A DNA stretch of 64,000 nt from Lentzea waywayandensis. Its GTDB lineage: Bacteria > Actinomycetota > Actinomycetes > Mycobacteriales > Pseudonocardiaceae. A model generated the notes under the pieces. It did not search any database. It was given only the letters and a program-made list of their open reading frames with translations, and was not told where the DNA came from. The position numbers were made by a program, and so were the translations under genes. The DNA lies in assembly GCF_900115955.1 (NCBI RefSeq), contig NZ_FOYL01000008.1, positions 248,001-312,000 of the forward strand, given 5' to 3'. Positions 16,944-23,449 of the stretch are shown here, piece by piece; positions within the stretch are counted from its first letter, which is position 1; every line of letters starts with the position of its first letter.

Positions 16944-17633
16944 CTATGAAGCCGGCGTGAAGCAGTACGTGGTCTTCGTCTCCTGATAGGCCATGGCCTT
17001 CAACGTGTTCGCGCCGCAGGCCGCCTCGTCGGCGGTGTTCGCGAGCACCCGCACCTTGATCGCCTCGGACGCGCCGCAGTCCACCGCCTTGTTCTCGGCG
17101 GTGAACGAGGCGAGCGTGAAGTCGTAGCACTGGCCGTCGAAGAACACCGGGATCAAGCACAGATCACCCTCGCGACCGTAGTAGGTCGTGTACGCGTCCG
17201 GGTCGTCGCCGCACTCCTCGCTCTCGGAGCCCAGCACCTTGCTCACGGTGTAGTTGTGCCGAGTTCCGCCACAGGGCACCTCGTCGTACTTCATGTCGGT
17301 CTCCAGGCCCGTCAGCCTCACGCAGTCGCCGACCGCCGTGCCGATGCCGCGACCCCCCGGGAGCACGGAGAAGACCGTGGCCATCATCGCCACCAGCAGG
17401 ACGCCGAGGCTGATCCCGACCACCAGGCCGACGCGGGAGGTCCTTTGTGGAGGGCTGGCGGGTGCCGGCGTGGGGTAGGCGCCGACGGGGTACGCGGGGA
17501 ACGGGGTGGCCTGGGGGCGTGGTGCCCACACGTTGGCCGGAGTGCGCGGTGCCCACACGTTGGCCGGTTCGCTCGACCCGTCCGGAGCAGCGGCGTGCTC
17601 CCGTTCGTCCGGTGGAACAGGCGGAGTCGTCAT
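16944..17633 (-). CDS. LppU-like membrane-anchored extracytoplasmic protein (paralogue 1)
   Basis: A 229-residue protein. A Pro/Ala-rich cytoplasmic tail of about 70 residues contains a tandem PANVWAPR repeat; one transmembrane helix follows (VGLVVGISLGVLLVAMMATVF), then an external domain starting IGTAVGDCVRLTG. It has paired cysteines (DCV, VPCGGTRHNYTVSKV, EECGD, LCLIP, QCYDF, VDCG, AACG, TYCF). This resembles the actinobacterial LppU/SCO3897 group of unknown function. It is a clear paralogue of the upstream neighbour at 17759-18562, with the same cysteine order. ATG 17633 is the only sensible start. No enzyme motif is present. Confidence 0.75.
   Translation of the reverse strand: MTTPPVPPDEREHAAAPDGSSEPANVWAPRTPANVWAPRPQATPFPAYPVGAYPTPAPASPPQRTSRVGLVVGISLGVLLVAMMATVFSVLPGGRGIGTAVGDCVRLTGLETDMKYDEVPCGGTRHNYTVSKVLGSESEECGDDPDAYTTYYGREGDLCLIPVFFDGQCYDFTLASFTAENKAVDCGASEAIKVRVLANTADEAACGANTLKAMAYQETKTTYCFTPAS
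17521..17567. repeat. Short in-gene direct repeat
   Basis: GGTGCCCACACGTTGGCCGG occurs at 17521-17540 and again at 17548-17567 (period 27 bases). It encodes the doubled nonapeptide PANVWAPR in the cytoplasmic tail of the LppU-like protein. It is a simple slippage or duplication product. Confidence 0.85.
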
Positions 17634-17758
17634 GCATTGCCCCCAATGCGGCTCGGACGCGGATGTGATCGTCTGGCCGACGCGAGCAGTCCCCCCAGAC
17701 TTCCGCCCATCCTAGTGCTGGTCAGGTCTTTCCCCGACCGCCTGTCGGGTCACGTGCC

Positions 17759-18562
17759 TCAGATCGAGAACGTGTGGGTCAGGCAGTAGGTCGTCTTGAT
17801 CTCCGGATAGGCCAGGGCCAGCGCCAGCCGCTCGTCCTGTCCGCACGCCGCCTTGTCCGCGGTTCCGGCGATCACCTTGGCCTTGACGACCATGTAGCCG
17901 CCGCACGCCTTCTTCGGGAACTCCGACTGCAGCGACGCGAGGGTGAAGTCGTAGCACTCGCCGTCCACGAACACCGGGATCAGGCACACGTTCACGCTGG
18001 AACCCTTGGAGTACTTGACATAGCCGTCCGGCGGCGTGCCGCACTCCTCGGTGGACGTCGCCGGCGTCTTGGACACGGTGTAGTTGTGCCGGTTCTCGGC
18101 GCACGGGGTCTTCTCGAACTTCGGGTTGAACGATCCGCCCGCGAGCAGCACGCAGTCACCGACCTCCGCGAACGGCTTCGGCTTGGTGGTGGTCGTCGTG
18201 GTCGTCACCGCGGTGGTGCTGGTCGTGGCGACCCCGCTGCCGAACTTGAGGTCGTCCTTGCGCACGAACCAGAGCATCACGGCCCCGATCGCCACCACGA
18301 GCACGAGCAGGCCGACGCTGATCAGCAGCCCGGCGCGCGAGGACCGTTGCGGCGCGACGTGCAGCACCGGCGGCGGCACGTTCGGCCCGCCCCACTGCTG
18401 CGGGTACGGCTGCTGGGGACCCGAGTACGCCCCGAACGGGTTGGGGTCGACCGGTCCGTACATCGCGTCGTGCGGGGTGGGCGCCCCGTGAGCCGGGCCC
18501 GGCGGCGCGGCCCACGGGTTCACCGGCTCACCGGGTCTGCCAGGCTCGGGTGGTGTGGTCAC
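17759..18562 (-). CDS. LppU-like membrane-anchored extracytoplasmic protein (paralogue 2)
   Basis: A 267-residue protein with the same plan as its downstream neighbour: a Pro/Gly/Gln-rich tail, a transmembrane helix (AGLLISVGLLVLVVAIGAVM), a Thr-rich linker (TTSTTAVTTTTTTTKPKP) and an external domain (AEVGDCVLLAGGSFN, TPCAENRHNYTVSKTPA, EECG, VCLIPVFVDGECYDFTLASL, KACGG, AACG, TYCL). All eight or so cysteines align with paralogue 1, implying conserved disulfides. The two genes form a tandem duplication 125 bases apart. The function is unknown; surface sensing or lipid/wall binding would be guesses. Confidence 0.75.
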   Translation of the reverse strand: MTTPPEPGRPGEPVNPWAAPPGPAHGAPTPHDAMYGPVDPNPFGAYSGPQQPYPQQWGGPNVPPPVLHVAPQRSSRAGLLISVGLLVLVVAIGAVMLWFVRKDDLKFGSGVATTSTTAVTTTTTTTKPKPFAEVGDCVLLAGGSFNPKFEKTPCAENRHNYTVSKTPATSTEECGTPPDGYVKYSKGSSVNVCLIPVFVDGECYDFTLASLQSEFPKKACGGYMVVKAKVIAGTADKAACGQDERLALALAYPEIKTTYCLTHTFSI

Positions 18563-18604
18563 AGGATGGACCTTAGAGCTGGTCAGAACCCCGCACCCAC
18601 CGAA

Positions 18605-20782
18605 TTACCCGCTTGTGCGCACCGTCTCAGCGAGATCGGACAACGCGGCCGGCAGCGCCTCGTGGTGCAGCACGCCGAGCCGTTGCGTGGCACGGGTGAG
18701 CGCCACGTACAGCTCCGCCGCGCCGCGCGGCCCGTCCGCCATGATCCGTTCCGGCTCGACGACGAGCACCGAGTCGTACTCCAGGCCCTTGGTCTCCGAG
18801 GCGGGCACCGTGCCGGGCACGCCGACCGGTCCGATCACGACGCTCGTTCCTTCGAGGGCCGCCTCCTGCTTCGTGAACTCCTCGATGGCGCCGGGCAGTT
18901 CGCCGACGGTGAGCTGCCGCGACCACGGCTGAACACCGTTGGCACGCACCGATTCCGGCGCCTGGACGTCCGGCGCGAACTCGGCGAGCACCCGTGCCGC
19001 GACGGCCATGATCTCCGCGGGCGTGCGGTAGTTGACCGTCAGCGACCGGTACTCCCAGCGCCCCGGCACGTACGGGTCGAGCATCTGGCCCCACGACGTG
19101 GCACCCGCCGCCGCACGACGCTGCGCCAGGTCGCCCACCACCGTGAAGGAACGGCCAGGGCAGCGGCGCATCAGCACCCGCCAGTCCATTTCGGTCAGTT
19201 CCTGGGCCTCGTCCACGACCACGTGCCGGTAGGTCCAGCCGCGGTCCGCCAGCGCGCGTTCGGCGAGCGTGCGCTGGTCGTGGTCCTCGAAGCGCTCGGC
19301 CAGGTCCTCGGCGAACAACATGTCCGAGGCGAACAGGTGGTCCTCGTCGTCCATGTGGTCGAAGCGGCCGACCATGCTGTCGAGCACCTCGGCCGCGTAC
19401 CGGGCCTCGGCCGCGCGGTCGGCCGAGGCGGCCTGGTCGACGGCCTGCTCGGTGCCGTCCTTGCCCAGCAGGTCGTGCAGTTCGTCGAGCAACGGCACGT
19501 CCGAGACCGTCCACGCGGACCCGTCCGCGCGGTGCAGGGACGGGTCGGCGCCCGCTTCCGCGAGCAGTTCCGGTGACGAGTACAGCGCGCTCAGCAGCTC
19601 GAACGGCGTCATGATCGGCCACAGGGAGTCGAGGATCGCGACGAACGAGTCGTCGTCGGCGAGGTCCTTGACCAGACCCGCCCGCATCTCCTCCCAGGCC
19701 TGCTTGTCGGACCGGGACATCCAGCCCTTGCCGATCCGGCCGATCGCCCGCTCGGTCAGGACGTACGTGACGATCTCGCGGAACACCGCGCGGGCCTCGT
19801 TGTGCGGCAGGCCGCTGTCGCGCGCCTCCTGCCGGGCCCACTCGGCGACGTCAGCGCCGATGTGGACGACCACGTCCTTCATGCCCATCGGGATCGGCTC
19901 CGCCGGAACGCGCTGCAGGGCCCTGACGGCCGCCTTCAGCACGTCCACCATCTTGCGCGAACCCTTGAGCCGCGCGACGTCCGGAGTGTCCTCGGCGGTC
20001 GCGAGCAGACCGGGCAGCAGGCTGCCGGTGGTCGAGAACACGACGTCCGACTCGCCCAGTGACGGCAGCACGCGGCTGATGTGGTTGAGGAACGCCGGGT
20101 TGGGACCGACGACGAGCACGCCGTGCCGTTCCATGCGCTCTCGTTGCGTGTACATCAGGTACGCGACGCGGTGCAGCGCCACGACCGTCTTGCCGGTGCC
20201 GGGGCCGCCCTCGATCACCAGTACGCCGGGGTGGTCGAGCCGGATGATCGCGTCCTGTTCGGACTGGATGGTCGCCACGATGTCGCGCATGCCCTCGCCG
20301 CGCGGCGCGTTCAACGCCTCCAGCAGGGCCACGTCGCCCTGCTCCTCGCCGAGCCTGCCGAACACCTCGTCGGTGAACCCGGCCACGGCGCGGCGGCGGG
20401 TGAGGAACTGACGGCGCCGGAGCATGCCCTCGGGGCTGGCGCCGGTGGCGGTGTAGAACGGCCGCGCCGCCGGTGCCCGCCAGTCGAGCAGTGCCGGTTC
20501 GAACTCGTTCTCCTCGTCGAACAGGCCGATCCTGCCGATGTAGGAACGGTCGCCGTCGACACTGTCCAGCCGGCCGAAGCACAGGCCGTAGTCGGCCACG
20601 TTCAGGCGCTTCATCTCGCGGTGCCGGGCGCGCACCTCGTTGTCACGGTCCATTGCGGTCTCGCCGGTGCCACCCAGCGCCGACTGGTAGGCGGCCTTCA
20701 CACGCGCGCGTTCGCCATCGAGCCGTGCGTAGAGACCGGCCACGTATTCACGCTCGGACTGCAGTTCTTCTTCGTAACCCAC
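18605..20782 (-). CDS. helR: HelR-type HelD-like ATPase protecting RNA polymerase from rifamycins
   Basis: A 725-residue SF1-helicase-like protein. Features: a charged N-terminal coiled coil (ELQSEREYVAGLYARLDGERARVKAAYQ) that in HelD enters the RNA polymerase secondary channel, DYGLCFGRLD and YIGRIGLFDEENE, Walker A EGGPGTGKTVVALHR (about 191-205), Walker B HVVVDEAQELTEMDW, motif III VVGDLAQRR, and the C-terminal motif VI YVALTRATQRL. HelD proteins recycle stalled RNA polymerase; the actinobacterial HelR subset also displaces rifamycin and is controlled by the RAE palindrome. That palindrome stands 56 bases upstream of this GTG, which is why I call it HelR. The GTG at 20782 has GGGGAGC; an in-frame extension to 20893 would run through the palindrome. 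Confidence 0.9.
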   Translation of the reverse strand: MGYEEELQSEREYVAGLYARLDGERARVKAAYQSALGGTGETAMDRDNEVRARHREMKRLNVADYGLCFGRLDSVDGDRSYIGRIGLFDEENEFEPALLDWRAPAARPFYTATGASPEGMLRRRQFLTRRRAVAGFTDEVFGRLGEEQGDVALLEALNAPRGEGMRDIVATIQSEQDAIIRLDHPGVLVIEGGPGTGKTVVALHRVAYLMYTQRERMERHGVLVVGPNPAFLNHISRVLPSLGESDVVFSTTGSLLPGLLATAEDTPDVARLKGSRKMVDVLKAAVRALQRVPAEPIPMGMKDVVVHIGADVAEWARQEARDSGLPHNEARAVFREIVTYVLTERAIGRIGKGWMSRSDKQAWEEMRAGLVKDLADDDSFVAILDSLWPIMTPFELLSALYSSPELLAEAGADPSLHRADGSAWTVSDVPLLDELHDLLGKDGTEQAVDQAASADRAAEARYAAEVLDSMVGRFDHMDDEDHLFASDMLFAEDLAERFEDHDQRTLAERALADRGWTYRHVVVDEAQELTEMDWRVLMRRCPGRSFTVVGDLAQRRAAAGATSWGQMLDPYVPGRWEYRSLTVNYRTPAEIMAVAARVLAEFAPDVQAPESVRANGVQPWSRQLTVGELPGAIEEFTKQEAALEGTSVVIGPVGVPGTVPASETKGLEYDSVLVVEPERIMADGPRGAAELYVALTRATQRLGVLHHEALPAALSDLAETVRTSG

Positions 20783-20837
20783 GTGCTCCCCACAGCGCCC
20801 TTGTTCTGGCTTGAGGCGATGAGTGTGAACGATCCAT

Positions 20838-20858
20838 GGGGCCTTGTGGCAAGGCCCC
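20838..20858. promoter_or_regulatory. Rifamycin-associated element (RAE)-like palindrome
   Basis: A perfect inverted repeat with arms GGGGCCTTG and CAAGGCCCC around a TGG centre. It closely matches the published 19-base RAE (GGGGCTTGCGGCAAGGCCC, recalled from the rifamycin-resistance literature) found upstream of rifamycin-inactivating genes and helR in actinobacteria. It lies between helR (minus) and the 20950 gene (plus). Confidence 0.85.
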
Positions 20859-20872
20859 CTGTCTGCTATACG
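20844..20872 (+). promoter_or_regulatory. Putative promoter of the gene divergent from helR
   Basis: TTGTGG (20844-20849) and TATACG (20867-20872) are 17 bases apart on the plus strand. The -35 box falls inside the RAE-like palindrome, so this promoter should respond to the same rifamycin-linked control. A transcript from here would have a leader of about 70 bases before ATG 20950. Confidence 0.5.
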
Positions 20873-20949
20873 GTTAAGTGGGAAGAATCGCACCCCGAAC
20901 GTGTGGAGCGTGTGTAGGTCCCGCGTGTCCTCCTCCCGGGGTTGTCATC

Positions 20950-21786
20950 ATGGCCGGTATGAACGTGCCGTTCCGCTGGGATCTCGTGACGCCCGACCAG
21001 CTCGGGTCGCTGCTCGACGACGTCGCGATCCCCGAGGTGCGCTACCTCGCCGACCTGGCGGAGTGCGCGGGCAAGGTGCTCGCGCGGGGCGGCAACGGCG
21101 ACCTGGTGTTCGTCGGGCGCTCGCTCGACTCGATGTTCGACCTGCTCGGCGGCGCGCTGGAGGGCACGGACCACACCCTTGCGCGGCTGCCGCTGTCGTT
21201 CCTGCACCCCGACGACCACACCCGGCCGGAAGTCCTGCGAGCGCGGGAGATCCTCACGGAACTCGGCATCACGCCCGCCTCGCTGGCCCGCCGCACCCGG
21301 CCGGTGACGTTCGTCGACGTGGTGTCGTCAGGCCGGACGTTCCTGAGTCTCTTCACGCTGCTGGACGACTGGATCGCCGAGGAACGCGAGCCGTGGCCGG
21401 TGATCCGCCTCAAGATCCGGTTCGTCGGGGTGACCCGCAGGACGGAGACCAGTCCGAACACCCGGCGCTGGAAAGAAGAACACGCCGAATGGACGCGCAG
21501 GCTGCCCGCCGCGTCCGTCGTGAACGTGTCGCTCCACACGTTCGCCTGGTCGTACTTCGGCGACCACCAGCAGAAGGTGACCAGACACTTTCCGTCGCAC
21601 AGGTGGGTGGACGGCCCGCCGGAGACCCGGCGCGACGACAGGACTCGCAAGGCGCTGGCCGAAGCCGTGCACCTCGTGGAACTCGGGCGCACCAAGGAGG
21701 TTCGGCGGAGGATCGCGCGCGCCATCGACGGCGAACCCGCGCTCGCCGAACCGTGGCTGCGCGCGCTGCGGAGCCAGTTGGGCTAG
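20950..21786 (+). CDS. Uncharacterised protein with PRTase-like loop, divergent from helR
   Basis: A protein of about 278 residues that I do not recognise. The strand-loop VTFVDVVSSGRTFLSLF resembles the PRPP-binding loop of phosphoribosyltransferases (consensus VDDVVTTGAT), and NGDLVFVGRSLDSMFDLLGGAL could be the early strand and loop of the same fold. A hydrophilic C-terminal half (SLHTFAWSYFGDHQQKVTRHF; DDRTRKALAEAVHLVELGRTKEVRRR) follows. ATG 20950 is preferred; GTG 20878 would add an unlikely Cys/Pro-rich tail. It shares its promoter region and RAE with helR, so a role in rifamycin response is inferred. Its stop overlaps that of the convergent XRE gene in a CTAG. Confidence 0.7.
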   Translation: MAGMNVPFRWDLVTPDQLGSLLDDVAIPEVRYLADLAECAGKVLARGGNGDLVFVGRSLDSMFDLLGGALEGTDHTLARLPLSFLHPDDHTRPEVLRAREILTELGITPASLARRTRPVTFVDVVSSGRTFLSLFTLLDDWIAEEREPWPVIRLKIRFVGVTRRTETSPNTRRWKEEHAEWTRRLPAASVVNVSLHTFAWSYFGDHQQKVTRHFPSHRWVDGPPETRRDDRTRKALAEAVHLVELGRTKEVRRRIARAIDGEPALAEPWLRALRSQLG

Positions 21787-22337
21787 ACGGTGTGCTCCAT
21801 GACCATCATCGCGGTCGTGCCCGGCTCCAGTGCCTTGCAGATGTGCGGCAGGTCGCCGGGATAGACGATGTAGTCGCCCGGCCCGAGCTCGATCGGGTCG
21901 TCGGCGAGGCCCGCGAGGCAGCGGCCGGACGCCACGATCATGTGCTCGACGCTGCCCGGCACGTGCGGCAGCGACTCGCGGGCGCCGCCGGGTTCGAGGG
22001 CCAGCCAGTAGATGTCGTGTTTGGTGCCCGGACGGCACGCGGCCAGCAGTGTCGCGGAGTAGTGCGCCTGTTCGGAGTGGATGACCGGGCCCTCGCCGGC
22101 GCGGATCACCTGCACGCGTGGCACGGCGGGTTCGACGAGGCGGCTGAACGGGACGCCCAGCGCGACGCCGAGTGCCCACAGGGTCTCCACGCTGGGGTTT
22201 CCCGCGCCGGACTCCAGCTGGGAGAGCGTCGACTTCGCGACGCCGGCCTTCTTCGCGACCTCGCTCAGCGACATGCCTGTGCGGTCGCGCTCGCGCCGGA
22301 GGTTGGCGGCGATGAGGTCGAGTGGTGCGTTCGACAC
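21783..22337 (-). CDS. XRE-family regulator with C-terminal cupin
   Basis: A 184-residue regulator. The N-terminal helix-turn-helix is IAANLRRERDRTGMSLSEVAKKAGVAKSTLSQLESGAGNPSVETLWALG. The C-terminal cupin is DIYWLALEPGGARESLPHVPGSVEHMIVASGRCLAGLADDPIELGPGDYIVYPGDLPHICKAL. Such XRE-cupin regulators often sit beside azlCD amino-acid exporters, as here, and likely bind a small amino acid. The GTG at 22337 gives the family-typical SNAPLDLIAANLRRER start. Two overlapping inverted repeats in the 55-base gap to azlC are candidate operators. Confidence 0.87.
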   Translation of the reverse strand: MSNAPLDLIAANLRRERDRTGMSLSEVAKKAGVAKSTLSQLESGAGNPSVETLWALGVALGVPFSRLVEPAVPRVQVIRAGEGPVIHSEQAHYSATLLAACRPGTKHDIYWLALEPGGARESLPHVPGSVEHMIVASGRCLAGLADDPIELGPGDYIVYPGDLPHICKALEPGTTAMMVMEHTV

Positions 22338-22349
22338 AGAAGTCCATCC

Positions 22350-22382
22350 GTTCGTCTTGACGAACACCGATCCCAGGTGTTC
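22350..22382. promoter_or_regulatory. Overlapping inverted repeats between XRE-cupin gene and azlC
   Basis: GTTCGTC-TT-GACGAAC at 22350-22365 is a perfect 7-base-arm palindrome. It overlaps GAACACC (22362-22368) ... GGTGTTC (22376-22382), a second perfect inverted repeat. Both lie in the 55 bases between divergent starts, so they are good candidates for the XRE-cupin binding site. Confidence 0.6.
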
Positions 22383-22392
22383 ATCTTAATGG

Positions 22393-23109
22393 GTGGTGCG
22401 TTCGATCTGGCGAACTCTTGATAGAGACTCATTTGACTCTGGGCTGCTGCGTGACGTGGCCGCGGTAGCACTGGGTGCCGCGGTGACCGGTGCGAGCTTC
22501 GGCGCGATCTCGGTCGGCTCCGGCCTGCCGTGGTGGATGCCGGTGCTGATGTCGCTGGTGATCTTCGCGGGCGGCTCGCAGTTCATGGCTGTGGGTGTCG
22601 TCGCCGCAGGTGGCAGCCCTGCCGCCGCCGTGCTGGCCGGGCTCGTGCTCAACGCGCGGCACCTGCCGTTCGGCCTCGCGGTCGGGGACGTGCTGGGCAA
22701 GAGCCCGCTCGCCAGGATCGTCGGCAGCCACCTGCTGATCGACGAGTCGACGGCGTTCGCGATGGCGCAGAAGGACCCCGCGAGAGCGCGTGCGGCCTAC
22801 TGGGCGTGCGGCGTGTCGCTGTTCTTCAGCTGGAACACGGGCGTGCTCATCGGTGCGCTCGTGGGGCAGGCGATCGGCGACCCGATGACGTTCGGGCTGG
22901 ACGCGGCGTTCCCGGCGGCCCTGCTGGCGCTCACGCTGCCGGCGCTCAAGGACGCGGCGACGCGCAACGCGGCACTCGTCGGCGCGGCGATAGCGCTCGC
23001 CACGACGCCGTTCCTGCCCGCCGGTGTGCCTGTGCTGCTCGCGCTCGCCGGCCTGTTCGCGTTCCGCACGACGAAGAAGGAGGAGCCGTGCCCGTCACCG
23101 CAGTCCTGA
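22393..23109 (+). CDS. azlC: AzlC-family amino-acid exporter large subunit
   Basis: A 238-residue membrane protein. Typical AzlC stretches are FGAISVGSGLPWWMPVLMSLVIFAGGSQFMAVG, AVLAGLVLNARHLPFGLAVG, and LIDESTAFAMAQKDPARARAAYW, with FFSWNTGVLIGALVGQAIGDP. AzlC with its small partner AzlD exports branched-chain amino acids or analogues such as azaleucine. GTG 22393 (or the next GTG) is the first possible start; GTG 22396 is equally acceptable. The azlD start lies inside the last codons, and the XRE-cupin gene is divergent. Confidence 0.92.
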   Translation: MVRSIWRTLDRDSFDSGLLRDVAAVALGAAVTGASFGAISVGSGLPWWMPVLMSLVIFAGGSQFMAVGVVAAGGSPAAAVLAGLVLNARHLPFGLAVGDVLGKSPLARIVGSHLLIDESTAFAMAQKDPARARAAYWACGVSLFFSWNTGVLIGALVGQAIGDPMTFGLDAAFPAALLALTLPALKDAATRNAALVGAAIALATTPFLPAGVPVLLALAGLFAFRTTKKEEPCPSPQS

Positions 23110-23396
23110 TCCTGGCCGCCGGCACCTTCGCGATCCGCCTCGCCGGACCGTTGCTGCGCGACCGCGTCACGTTGCCCGAGAAGGTCCGCGAGCTGCTGTC
23201 CGCGTCGGCGACCGTGCTGCTGTTGGCGCTGGTAGCGGTCTCGGCGTTGACGAACGGCAAGCAGTTCGGCGGCTGGGCGCTCGCGATCGGCGTCGCCGTC
23301 GGCGGGCTCGCGGCGTGGCGCAAGCTGCCGTTCGTGGCCGTCATCGTGCTCGCCGCGGCGACCACGGCAGGCCTAAGGCTCATCGGGGTGGCATAG
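23088..23396 (+). CDS. azlD: AzlD-family small transporter subunit
   Basis: A 102-residue membrane protein with three or four hydrophobic helices: VTAVLILAAGTFAIRLAGPLLRDRVTLPEKVRELLSASATVLLLALVAV. The opening TF-IRL-GP pattern and length are those of AzlD. The GTG at 23088 follows AAGGAGGAG and lies within azlC (22-base overlap in another frame), so translation is coupled. It completes the azlCD exporter. Confidence 0.9.
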   Translation: MPVTAVLILAAGTFAIRLAGPLLRDRVTLPEKVRELLSASATVLLLALVAVSALTNGKQFGGWALAIGVAVGGLAAWRKLPFVAVIVLAAATTAGLRLIGVA

Positions 23397-23449
23397 CGCC
23401 AATGCTTCCGCGATAGGCGGCCAATGGCGGACAGGCCTCAGATGGACCC

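Noticed and set aside
17521..17567. Two 20-base repeats considered as a CRISPR remnant
   Set aside because: Only two copies, 7-base spacer, inside a coding region and in frame with a repeated peptide.
20878..20949. GTG at 20878 as the start of the gene divergent from helR
   Set aside because: It would add 24 Cys/Pro-rich residues with no folding sense; ATG 20950 begins the plausible protein. A leaderless start there cannot be fully excluded.
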